In this document: piece after piece, positions 9,401-16,314 of the stretch | Numbering within the stretch: the stretch's first letter is position 1 | Layout: the number at the start of each line of letters is the position of its first letter | Assembly: GCA_038207155.1 (NCBI GenBank) | Contig: JBBRAB010000021.1 | Coordinates: 1-64,000, forward strand | Source of the DNA: FEN-1139 sp038207155 | GTDB lineage: Bacteria > Myxococcota_A > Polyangia > Polyangiales > Polyangiaceae | Reading direction: 5' to 3' | Length of the DNA stretch: 64,000 nucleotides | Translations under genes and position numbers: made by a program | Notes under the pieces: generated by a model | The model's database searches: none | What the model saw: only the letters and a program-made list of their open reading frames with translations | What the model was told of the DNA's origin: nothing

Positions 9401-10012
9401 GCATCCAGCGCTGGCGGCAATGACTACACCGCTCCCGGCTACGGACTCTGGGCGGACTACGACGACGTCGAGCACCTGGCGATACCGCATCCCGACGGCA
9501 AGGTTTTCGCGGATTTTCTGCAGAACGGTAAGACCGTCACTCTGTCGCGCGTCACCCTCGGAGGCGCGAGTCAGGACGCTGGCGGGAGTTTCGCTGCCGA
9601 CGTCGGCGAGGTCCTGATCTTCGAAGAGCCGCTCACTTGGTACGAGCATCAGCAGGTCATCTCGTACCTCAGCGCGCGTCACCATTTGAGCCCGGGCGCG
9701 CCGAAGGCCACTGCGCTTGCCTCGAGTGCGGTCGCGCCCTGTGCCGGCGTGACTGCAGGCGCCGATACCAACCCCGTTGCCACGCCGCCCAAACCAGGCA
9801 GCGCAGGCGTTGGCTCAAAGCCCACCGACGCCACCCCAGGCTCGCTCGCGGGAGGCGCCGACGAGAGCTCTGGTGGCGGTTGTGGTTGTCGCGTCGCGGG
9901 GGACGCTCCGAAGCCTTCGCGTGGACTGGCTTGGCTGACGCTGCTGGCTGCCCTCGGACTCACGAGAGCCAACAAGCGCGTCTCGCTCACGCAAGCCAGC
10001 AAGCGCAAGTAA
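6473..10012 (+). CDS. Secreted parallel beta-helix protein with GCGC C-terminal tail
   Basis: 1179 residues. The signal peptide ends at about 35 (LPASA/AT). Next comes the start typical of right-handed beta-helix (pectate-lyase fold) proteins, TRYVAGNAAAGGDGST..KAFKAIGD...AKPGDVCSIASGTYRE. Repeating helix rungs follow (NTIRKNTVFDSSTHGIGL and similar) to about residue 620. A later region (about 870-1080, starting LNADSLKL and including LRFDGVNDRLEV) looks like a LamG-type beta-sandwich. The end has GGGCGC at 1134-1139, a hydrophobic segment and a basic tail, the layout of MYXO-CTERM sorting signals; its post-TM tail (about 16 residues) is longer than usual. It is probably a cell-surface carbohydrate-binding or -cleaving protein. 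The substrate cannot be read from the sequence. Confidence 0.85.
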   Translation: MRTRRPFSSLVGRALLASAAGAGGLLLSLPASAATRYVAGNAAAGGDGSTTAKAFKAIGDCVKAAKPGDVCSIASGTYREDLRVTQAGTAAAPLTLRAEKPGSVVVSALDALTPGAGGVGKWEAVSINGVALERLILPAGFDQGTGKNLLFLNGEPLVEARWPNVKQLGGQTRADYAITTGGGRGASIDAEKDEGWFEHPATPAWAAGANIVLLSGSEWFAEKTVVRSTSPGSLRFAVQKPDFATPARNDSYFLFGKLEALDANNEWFFDADGVYGPKSALYRLPSKEATQTLEWKRRYSTLTLAKGASYLTVEGLSFKGGAITAEQGSSGLVLDGITGDWLSHSMVGAGAGPGIYLHGSKHALKHSLVAHVGAAGVVLNGATDCTLEDNVVHDTGYIPDGVGIEAWGGASGNTIRKNTVFDSSTHGIGLCSKASEYAENQVFRAGRISIDLGSFNGYDCGNAKGTRVHHNLAHDGSTQFDTDYKHWGINGFRIDTGGSKTGGSNFVFDHNVAFRHTASAYSMFGLQPGMENYPDSALTLVHNTGVGNFGILHDGYEVSGVTLVDNLLDGECSGCSEAVAKQARIEKNLFSLSELTGNLKAPPGFVDGPAYDLRLAAGSPAIDSGIDMPPWTGTTLGKGPDLGAFEANADPLMWGAQLRAGDLAALTVSCSARATGSVCRISNLPQGRSMTPDFALTLGGAAGGGCKQGLAVRTAESFIDCSFATLPSGAVEVSLAGETPVKTSKPAVTDKTPLGCSQNAYTIPVQVSGAGALDMDSRAVPFFIDTAALIAAKKLAPDCSNLRVRSADLSRDFAYFLDPDSCNSKSTLLFVKRSFEETLGGIAPPDGALFRVQTGDASWKSQSELAGLFPVMAKSKLLWLNADSLKLASGEAVMDWKDSTSKDSQRHAAAAAKGSAPTFVPGTADATARLRFDGVNDRLEVRQGATPGLGDTGRGAFYAVAWNKTRGTSTYPRVLSASSAGGNDYTAPGYGLWADYDDVEHLAIPHPDGKVFADFLQNGKTVTLSRVTLGGASQDAGGSFAADVGEVLIFEEPLTWYEHQQVISYLSARHHLSPGAPKATALASSAVAPCAGVTAGADTNPVATPPKPGSAGVGSKPTDATPGSLAGGADESSGGGCGCRVAGDAPKPSRGLAWLTLLAALGLTRANKRVSLTQASKRK

Positions 10013-10181
10013 ACTCGCTTGCGCAAAGCATGAGACCGACATCCCCCTACAAATGCGAGAGGGATGTTGGGTTTTGTTGATCCGGCGCGGCTACCTCGGG
10101 GCACATTCGCAGGCTCGACCTCTGAACCGTCTTCGGGCGGTCGCGCTCGGGCTCAACCTTCACGACCAAAGGCACGTCACC

Positions 10182-11360
10182 ATGCTTTTCCGCACCGCTT
10201 CGCTGGTTCTGCTCTCGACTTCCGCCCTGCTGCTCTGCGCCTGTGGTTCGAGTGACACCGGTGGCGGCATCGACTCACCTGCCGGTCCGGCTGCGGGGGG
10301 CGCGGCTTCCCCAGGCCCGACTCCGGGAGGCGGGACTACGCCAGGCACGCCGGGGAATCCGACCGGCTCCTGCAAGGTCCCCGCGGACGTCAAGGTAGAG
10401 GACGTCTCTAAACCGACGACGGTCGTCGGCACTGGGACCGCCGCCAGCTGCAGCTCGGCAGCCACCATCGCGGCCATCGCCAAAGGCGGCGTCATCACGT
10501 TCAACTGCGGCAAAGCGCCGGTCGTGATCGAGCTCGCGGAGACCGCCAAGATCTTCAACAAAACGCCCGCTGGGGCGCTGATCGAGCAGGTCGTGATCGA
10601 CGGCGGAGGCTTGGTCACGCTCAGCGGCCAGGGCAAGCGGCGCATCCTCTACATGAACACCTGCGACCCGGATCTGGTCTGGGCGAGTGAGCACTGTAAC
10701 GATCAGGCCACGCCTCGCCTCACCTTGCAGAACCTCAGCATGGTGGACGGCAATTCCACGGGCCAGCTAAAGTCCAACTCCGGGGAGGGAACCGAGGGTG
10801 GCGGCGCGGTGTTCGTTCGCGGCGGACGCTTCAAGGTCATCAATTCCAAATTCCATCGCAACGTCTGCGACTCGAAGGGCCCGGATCTTGGCGGCGGGGC
10901 GCTGCGGGTGTTTGACCAATTCCAAGACCAGCCTGTCTACGTGGTCGGCAGCACGTTTGGCGGCTCCAAAGAGAACCGCAATGAATGCTCGAACGGCGGG
11001 GCAATCAGCAGCATCGGCGTGTCCTGGACCATCATCAACAGCCTGCTCTCGTACAACAAGGCCCTCGGTGATGGGGGCAATCCGGCCAAGGATGGCAGCG
11101 TCGGGGGAGGCAGCGGAGGTGCCATTTACAACGACGGCAACGAGATGGCCCTCTCGCTCTGCGGCACCAAGCTCGAGTACAACGAGGTCAACGCTTTCGG
11201 CAGTGCCATCTTCTTCGTGAGCAACAACCACACGGGCACGATGCGCATCGAGGGCTCGACCATCACGAACAATATCGGCGGCAGCTGGTACCCGAAGTAC
11301 CCGCAAATCTCCCAGCACGACGACACGCCCATCACGGTCGTCGACTCGACCATCAAGTGA
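10182..11360 (+). CDS. Beta-helix lipoprotein
   Basis: 392 residues from ATG 10182, chosen because MLFRTASLVLLSTSALLLCAC is a lipoprotein signal with a lipobox Cys, and AAAGG lies a little upstream; the frame is open to 10053. A Gly/Pro/Thr-rich linker runs to about residue 65. From about 80 to the end the repeated pattern (VVIDGGG, TLQNLSMVDGNS, GGGAVFVRGG, SNGGAISSIG, GGSGGAIYNDG) matches polymorphic outer-membrane-protein-like or pectate-lyase-fold beta-helices. It follows the larger beta-helix gene after 169 bp on the same strand, so the two may act together at the surface. No catalytic residues can be assigned. Confidence 0.8.
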   Translation: MLFRTASLVLLSTSALLLCACGSSDTGGGIDSPAGPAAGGAASPGPTPGGGTTPGTPGNPTGSCKVPADVKVEDVSKPTTVVGTGTAASCSSAATIAAIAKGGVITFNCGKAPVVIELAETAKIFNKTPAGALIEQVVIDGGGLVTLSGQGKRRILYMNTCDPDLVWASEHCNDQATPRLTLQNLSMVDGNSTGQLKSNSGEGTEGGGAVFVRGGRFKVINSKFHRNVCDSKGPDLGGGALRVFDQFQDQPVYVVGSTFGGSKENRNECSNGGAISSIGVSWTIINSLLSYNKALGDGGNPAKDGSVGGGSGGAIYNDGNEMALSLCGTKLEYNEVNAFGSAIFFVSNNHTGTMRIEGSTITNNIGGSWYPKYPQISQHDDTPITVVDSTIK

Positions 11361-11361
11361 C

Positions 11362-11430
11362 GACCGTGACCGTGACCGTGACCGCGACCGTGACCGCGGC
11401 ACCGTGACCGCGACCGCGGCACCGCGCGCG
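11362..11430. repeat. Hexanucleotide repeat tract (GACCGT/GACCGC)
   Basis: The tract is a run of GACCGT and GACCGC units with two GGCACC interruptions. It starts immediately after the stop codon of the beta-helix lipoprotein. It is non-coding, and the repeat unit is in phase with codons, so slippage here would not change the protein. Confidence 0.7.
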
Positions 11431-11453
11431 AGCCTGTGCAGGTGAACAGCGGA

Positions 11454-11469
11454 GCGCCCTAAGGGGCGC
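11454..11469 (+). terminator. Weak hairpin after the beta-helix lipoprotein
   Basis: GCGCCC and GGGCGC pair around a TAAG loop, giving a 6-bp GC stem. There is no T-tract, so termination activity is uncertain. Confidence 0.3.
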
Positions 11470-11543
11470 CCCGCGCGCGATCCTACTTGCGGGGCGCGCT
11501 GACCCACGCCTATGCTCACGCCACCCTACGCGGAGGTGTGGTC

Positions 11544-11870
11544 ATGACGTCTTTGGGGCAGTACGTCGTAGAGTCGCTGATAACTTTGTCAATACTCGGC
11601 ATTTTCGCCCTGATCCTGGTGCTGGCCTCGCGTCGTCTGGGTCGCCCCAGCGGACCGCTGCAGCTCGTGGCACGCCTGCCGCTGGAGCATCGTCGGGCGG
11701 TGTACCTCGTGCAAGCGGGCTCGCGCACTTGGCTGCTCGGAGCCTCGGAGGCGGGTCTCGTGTCACTCGGGGAGCTCGAGGGACCGGTTGAGCCCCTGGC
11801 CGCCAGCACTCCTCATCCGTTGGCGCGTTTCAGCGAGCTGCTCGGAAAAAAACAGGAGTCGCAGCCATGA
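11544..11870 (+). CDS. FliO-like export-apparatus assembly protein
   Basis: 108 residues from ATG 11544, which has a strong ribosome binding site (GGAGGTG) about 7 bases upstream. There is one TM segment (about residues 8-28: VVESLITLSILGIFALILVL). It is followed by the small cytoplasmic domain typical of FliO: LQLVARLPLEHRRAVYLVQ, then RTWLLG and LVSLGEL. FliO helps assemble the FliP/FliR export gate in flagellar systems and is normally absent from injectisomes. Its stop overlaps the start of the sctR/fliP gene (ATGA), so the two are translationally coupled. No other flagellar or type III gene is visible within the window. Confidence 0.7.
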   Translation: MTSLGQYVVESLITLSILGIFALILVLASRRLGRPSGPLQLVARLPLEHRRAVYLVQAGSRTWLLGASEAGLVSLGELEGPVEPLAASTPHPLARFSELLGKKQESQP

Positions 11871-12529
11871 GCCCGGCCTTCGAGCGTCCCCTGCCGCTCA
11901 TGCTGGTGCTGGGGCTGCTGTCGCTGTTGCCGTTTCTCTTCATGTCCGCTTCGGCCTTCGTGAAGATCTCGACGGTGCTGCAGATCACCAAAAATGCCAT
12001 TGGGGCCCAGAGCGTGCCCTCCAACTCGATCGTGATGGCGCTGTCGCTCGCGCTCAGCTTGCTGGTGATGGCGCCCGTCGGCGAGCGCATGCTTGAGCGC
12101 GCCAGCCCGATCATCGCGCGCAACCCGGACTCGCTCACCCTGCTGCGCGAGGGCAGTCAGGCGCTCGCGGAACCGCTGCGGGATTTTCTGCGTAGCAATG
12201 CCTCTCCGCGTGAGCAGCAGCGTTTCCTTCGGCTCGCCCAGCAGCAGCGCCCCGCCGCCACCCGGGCAGCCGTCGACCCTCACGGTTTTTCCGTGCTGCT
12301 GCCCGCCTTTATGGTGAGCGAGCTCCATGCTGCATTTGCGCTTGGCTTTGCGATCTATTTGCCATTTTTGGTGCTCGATCTGGTTGTAGCAAACGTGCTG
12401 CTTGCCCTTGGGATGCAGATGGTCAATCCCTCGCAGATCAGTCTCCCCTTCAAGCTGCTGCTGTTTGTCGCGCTCGACGGCTGGGGACTGCTCGCCCAAT
12501 CCCTGCTCTCGGGCTACCGCGTCAGTTAG
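11867..12529 (+). CDS. sctR: Type III export gate protein, SctR/FliP family
   Basis: 220 residues, about the length of injectisome SctR and shorter than FliP, which has a cleaved signal peptide. The family core is clear: FMSASAFVKISTVLQITKNA with NAIGAQSVPSN, then LSLLVMAPVGERM. After a periplasmic stretch come two C-terminal TM helices with LVVANVLLALGMQMV, ISLPFKLLLFV and DGW. SctR/FliP forms the pentameric base of the export gate with SctS and SctT, neither of which is nearby. The cytoplasmic partner FliO lies upstream in an overlapping gene. The 3' end overlaps the convergent lipoprotein gene by 8 bp. Whether it belongs to a flagellum, an injectisome or a reduced system cannot be decided here. 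Confidence 0.85.
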   Translation: MSPAFERPLPLMLVLGLLSLLPFLFMSASAFVKISTVLQITKNAIGAQSVPSNSIVMALSLALSLLVMAPVGERMLERASPIIARNPDSLTLLREGSQALAEPLRDFLRSNASPREQQRFLRLAQQQRPAATRAAVDPHGFSVLLPAFMVSELHAAFALGFAIYLPFLVLDLVVANVLLALGMQMVNPSQISLPFKLLLFVALDGWGLLAQSLLSGYRVS

Positions 12530-12854
12530 ACGGCGCGCGCGGCAGCTCGAACATCCGTCGCGTATCGGCGGGCGGCGCCGCCTCATTGGCGCGCGCAGCC
12601 ATCTCTGCCAGGCACACGCGAGGCGCGCGCCGGGTGCGCGCACAGGCGATCACTTCGCGATCAAAGGGTTGCGTGAGGCATTGGTTCACGACGCGGTCAA
12701 ACGACTGACGTACGCGAGGCAGCTCAAGTGCGCTGACGTCCGGGAGCCCGAGCGCCAGTAGCGCAAACTCCACGCAATCCTCGGGCGGTGGCGCTTTGCG
12801 CGCGCAGCCCGTCAGCACGCCGCACAAAACCAGAACGGAAAGGCTTGGCCTCAC
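12522..12854 (-). CDS. Small lipoprotein of unknown function
   Basis: 110 residues. MRPSLSVLVLCGVLTGC is a lipoprotein signal with lipobox LTGC. The mature part has three further Cys residues (EDCVEF, NQCLTQ, IACART, and RVCLAEM with a fourth) in a helical context, so disulfides are likely. The start overlaps the stop of the outer-membrane protein gene upstream (ATGA), making this the last gene of a pheT-barrel-lipoprotein run. I recognise no family. Confidence 0.7.
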   Translation of the reverse strand: MRPSLSVLVLCGVLTGCARKAPPPEDCVEFALLALGLPDVSALELPRVRQSFDRVVNQCLTQPFDREVIACARTRRAPRVCLAEMAARANEAAPPADTRRMFELPRAPSN

Positions 12855-13705
12855 AGCAGGATCCCAAGGGAAAACAGGGCTGTCGACGACCAGCTAAATT
12901 CCGGCAGGCCTCCAAGCGTGTAGCGCTTGCCCTCTTGAGAGAACGCCTGCACCGGATCATGCGCGCTGCCCGATTGCGAGCCGTGAACGCCACCGGACAC
13001 CAGCGCATCGAGCAGCAACCAGTCCTTGTAGAGCAGGAACTCGAGTCCGCCGCTCAGCTCGTAGTTGAGGTAGACCGCTGACCGGTCCAGGCTTCGGAGC
13101 TCGAGACCGCCCGAGGTGGACGGTTCGCGCGCGATAAAGCGACCCCAAGTGATGCCCGCTCCGGCAAATCCGCTCAGACGCGGCGTGAAGTGCAGCTGCG
13201 GCTCAACATGCAGCCCAAGCTGAATCACCTCGAGGTGTTTTTGGTCGACCGCGATGTTGTCAGGAGTAATCCGGCCTGATTTGACCGAGATCGGCACGTT
13301 CCCGCGCAGCGCAGTAAGCCGAACTCCAAGCCAATAGAGTGGTTCGAGACGCGCCGCAAGCCCCCACACCGGCCCCGGCGAGGTGGAGGCAGGGGTGCCA
13401 TGAGTCGCGTGATGCCAGACCCCGACGACAGCAAGCAGCGCGAGATTGTGAGCAACGCGCTTGGGCTCCGGTGCCGCATAATACGGGCTGGGTAATTGCT
13501 CGTGCTGTGAAGGCGCAAGCACCCCCGCACGCGGCGGACCCGGGACTGCGGTGATGTCCTCATCCGCATCTTCCCCAGCGCTCGACGTCGCGGTTCCCGC
13601 AGCGGACGCCGCCGCAGCGGGCGCTGCCGCAGCGGACTGACCCGGCACGGTCACGACGACCAGTGCGCTGGCAAACACGGTGGCAAAGCCGACGGCGCGC
13701 TTCAT
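12851..13705 (-). CDS. Predicted outer-membrane beta-barrel protein
   Basis: 284 residues from ATG 13705, which has AGGAG about 8 bases upstream; that site lies inside the end of pheT. The signal peptide MKRAVGFATVFASALVVVTV is followed by an Ala-rich linker. From about residue 85 on there are alternating hydrophobic/polar strands (GPVWGLAARLEPLYWLGVRL, LSGFAGAGITWGRFI, YLNYELSGGLEFLLYKDWLL). The protein ends FSWSSTALFSLGILL. It is translationally linked to pheT (1 nt apart) and to the following lipoprotein gene. The cargo or partner is unknown. The coupling to a tRNA-synthetase gene probably reflects shared transcription and not shared function. Confidence 0.7.
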   Translation of the reverse strand: MKRAVGFATVFASALVVVTVPGQSAAAAPAAAASAAGTATSSAGEDADEDITAVPGPPRAGVLAPSQHEQLPSPYYAAPEPKRVAHNLALLAVVGVWHHATHGTPASTSPGPVWGLAARLEPLYWLGVRLTALRGNVPISVKSGRITPDNIAVDQKHLEVIQLGLHVEPQLHFTPRLSGFAGAGITWGRFIAREPSTSGGLELRSLDRSAVYLNYELSGGLEFLLYKDWLLLDALVSGGVHGSQSGSAHDPVQAFSQEGKRYTLGGLPEFSWSSTALFSLGILL

Positions 13706-13706
13706 C

Positions 13707-16205
13707 CTAACTCCTGAGTCCGATCCCAAAGCGGTCATTGACGGACTTGATCACCGCTTGCTGGCAAGCGTCGACCTCAGCGTCGGTGAGCGTCTTGGCC
13801 TGGTCCGGTTGAGTCGCGGCCTTCGGATCGCGATAGGTGAGACGGAAGGCCAAAGCGCGGTGCTCGGGCGGCAGCGAGCCACCGCGGAACAGATCGAACA
13901 GCTCTGCCGACTCGCAGAGCGGACCCGCGCTCTCGCGTAGCAGGCTCAGTACGTCGCCCGCCGCCAGCGACTCGGGCAAGACGAACGAGACGTCACGCAC
14001 GATCGCTGGCAAACGCGGTATGGGGCGATAGCGCGGCGTTGGACGGCCAAGCGCCTCGACGACCGCAAGATCGATTTCGACGACCATGGTCGGACTCTCG
14101 AGCTCGAAGGACTCAACCACGTCGGGGTGCAGAGGACCAAAATGCCCCACGCATTGCTCTCCAACGAAGATGCGCGCAGCGCCGCGGGGATGCAGATGCA
14201 GGGTACCGGGAGCCCCGTTGGCACGCTCGAGCCGCGTCGCCAGACGCGTGACGCGCTCGACGAGCTCGACCGCGATGGCCTTGGCGTCAAAGACGTCATG
14301 CTCCTCGGATTTGCTGAGATAGCTCGAGCGGGGGCCCGCCAGAAGCGCCGCGAAATAGGGCATTTCGACGGGCAGCGCGAGCTCGTCGTCGGCCTCCCGT
14401 GGGCGCGTCGCCTGACTGGTTTCGGGCCTTGCGGTTCCAATCGGCAAAAACACCCCTCCGAGCGAGAAGAGGCGTATCGAGGGCTCTCCGCGACGGTGCG
14501 CCCGGAGCTGCGCTTCGAGCAAGCCGGGTAGCAGCGAGGTACGCATCACCCCGCGCTCCTCCGTCAGGGGATTGAGCAGCGTGACCACGGGCACCGGGGC
14601 ACCGAGGCGCTCGAGCGACTCCTTGGCAACGAAGCCGTAGGTCAGCGCCTCACTGAGGCCGAGCGAGACTGCTGTGGCAATCACGTCGCGCTCGAGACGA
14701 CCGATGCCCCGCTGGAACTGGGGCGTGATGCTCGGCAGCACCGTGGGAATCGCGTCGAGCCCGCGCATGCGCGCGACCTCCTCGATCAGATCGGCCTCGA
14801 TCGAGACGTCGGGACGATGGCTGGCCGCGCGAACCTCAACCTCGCTCGCGGACTCGGAAAGAATGGCGAACCCGAGGCCGCGCAGGATGCGCACAGCCTC
14901 CGCGAAGGGCACGGCGACGCCGAGCAACGCGTCAAGCCGGGCTGAGCGAAGCCGGATCGTAGGCTGCGCGGGCAGAACGCCGCCGACGAGCTTGGTCCCC
15001 GCTACCGCTCTGGCTCCCGCGAGTTCAGCAAGCAGCGCTTGGGCATGGCCGAGCACCTGCTGGAGATCGCCAAAGTCCACTCCCCGCTCGAAACGATGGC
15101 TCGAGTCGGTGTGCATCTGGTGACGACGCGCCGTGCGACGCACCCCTTGCGGCGTGAAGTACGCACACTCGAGCAGGACCCTCTCGGTGGTGGCCGAGAT
15201 TTCACTGCTGGCTCCACCCATCACGCCAGCCAGGGCCGTTGGTCCCTTGGCATCGGCGATCACGAGATCGTCGATGTCGAGCTTGCGCTCGATGCCGTCC
15301 AGCGTCGTCATGACTTCACCGGCCGTTGCTTGGCGAATAATGAGCTGAGCTGGACCCTCGCTGCCCACCTGCGCCAGATCGAAGGCATGCATCGGATGCC
15401 CGTAGAGCAACATCAGCCAATTGGTGATGTCGACCACGTTGGAGATCGGTCGCTGGCCGAGGCGCTCGAGCCGCCAACGCATCGGGGCGGGCGAAGGAGC
15501 GAGCGAGACGCGCAGTGCGGCAGCCGCGCCGTAGCTCGGACAGCGCTCAGTGGCGCGATTGTCGACCTCCACCAGGGCGTCGAGCGTGACGCCACTGGCC
15601 TCAGGAGCCGCGGGAATGCTGGGCATCGCAAACGGCAACCCCAGCGCAACGGCGAGATCACGCGCGACTCCCACATGACCGAGCGCATCGGGGCGATTCG
15701 GGGTGACGTCGAGCTCGAAGATCACGTCGTCGAGCTCGGGGAAGTACTCAAGGAGCGGCGTGCCTGGAGCTGCCGCGCCAGGCGGAAGCACGAGGATCCC
15801 CTCGGAGCTCTGGGCAACGCCAAGCTCAGCTTCCGAACAGAGCATGCCGCAGCTCTCGATGCCACCAATCGCGCGCGGAGCCAGCGGCACACCGAGCGAC
15901 GGCAGCACCGAGCCCAGCTGCGCGAGCACCACCATGCCGCCTGCAGCAGGCACGTTCGACGCACCACAGACGATGCGCTGAGTGCGACCGTTCGCGAGCT
16001 CCAGATCCACGAGACCCAGGGTACTGCGAGTTGGATGCGCCTCGCGACCGAGCACCTTCGCGAGGATCACGGGAGCGAGACCGCGCCCCGGTTGCGAGAT
16101 GCCATCGACCGCGAGTCCAATCGAAGTGAGGCGTTCGGCAACTTGAGTCGCGGTGAGATCGAGCCCGGGAAGCAGCTCTTTGAGCCAACGAAGCGAGACG
16201 CGCAT
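13707..16205 (-). CDS. pheT: Phenylalanyl-tRNA synthetase beta subunit
   Basis: 832 residues, close to the usual 800 for bacterial PheT. It starts MRVSLRWLKELLPGLDLTAT, the typical N-terminus. The EMAP-like tRNA-binding domain (about 38-150, LAPVILAKVLGREAHP), the B3/B4 editing domain (about 210-380), the B5 domain (about 400-480, including RILRGLGF), the catalytic-like core and the C-terminal FDX-ACB anticodon-binding domain (about 735-832, starting RPIPRLPAIVRDVSFVLP) are in the standard order. It pairs with PheS in an alpha2beta2 enzyme that charges tRNA-Phe. pheS is not adjacent: the next gene upstream on this strand is a DUF4340 gene behind a terminator, so pheT has its own promoter here. 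Confidence 0.95.
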   Translation of the reverse strand: MRVSLRWLKELLPGLDLTATQVAERLTSIGLAVDGISQPGRGLAPVILAKVLGREAHPTRSTLGLVDLELANGRTQRIVCGASNVPAAGGMVVLAQLGSVLPSLGVPLAPRAIGGIESCGMLCSEAELGVAQSSEGILVLPPGAAAPGTPLLEYFPELDDVIFELDVTPNRPDALGHVGVARDLAVALGLPFAMPSIPAAPEASGVTLDALVEVDNRATERCPSYGAAAALRVSLAPSPAPMRWRLERLGQRPISNVVDITNWLMLLYGHPMHAFDLAQVGSEGPAQLIIRQATAGEVMTTLDGIERKLDIDDLVIADAKGPTALAGVMGGASSEISATTERVLLECAYFTPQGVRRTARRHQMHTDSSHRFERGVDFGDLQQVLGHAQALLAELAGARAVAGTKLVGGVLPAQPTIRLRSARLDALLGVAVPFAEAVRILRGLGFAILSESASEVEVRAASHRPDVSIEADLIEEVARMRGLDAIPTVLPSITPQFQRGIGRLERDVIATAVSLGLSEALTYGFVAKESLERLGAPVPVVTLLNPLTEERGVMRTSLLPGLLEAQLRAHRRGEPSIRLFSLGGVFLPIGTARPETSQATRPREADDELALPVEMPYFAALLAGPRSSYLSKSEEHDVFDAKAIAVELVERVTRLATRLERANGAPGTLHLHPRGAARIFVGEQCVGHFGPLHPDVVESFELESPTMVVEIDLAVVEALGRPTPRYRPIPRLPAIVRDVSFVLPESLAAGDVLSLLRESAGPLCESAELFDLFRGGSLPPEHRALAFRLTYRDPKAATQPDQAKTLTDAEVDACQQAVIKSVNDRFGIGLRS

Positions 16206-16255
16206 GGGTCCCCGCTCTTAGCACGTCCCCGGGGCCCCGGCCGGCGCACAAAAGT

Positions 16256-16294
16256 CACAACCCCAGGGCTGCGCAAAGCGGCTCTGGGGTTGTG
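16256..16294 (-). terminator. Rho-independent terminator after the ABC exporter operon
   Basis: A perfect 11-bp inverted repeat, CACAACCCCAG/CTGGGGTTGTG, surrounds a 17-base loop. On the minus strand it is followed by ACTTTTG. It lies between the stop of the DUF4340 gene (16315) and the start of pheT (16205). It therefore ends the exporter transcript before pheT. Confidence 0.75.
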
Positions 16295-16314
16295 AAGGAC
16301 GCTCGGCGCGTGGG

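Noticed and set aside
11362..11430. Short regular repeats considered as a CRISPR array.
   Set aside because: The repeats are 6-bp tandem units with no unique spacers, and no cas gene is present in the window.
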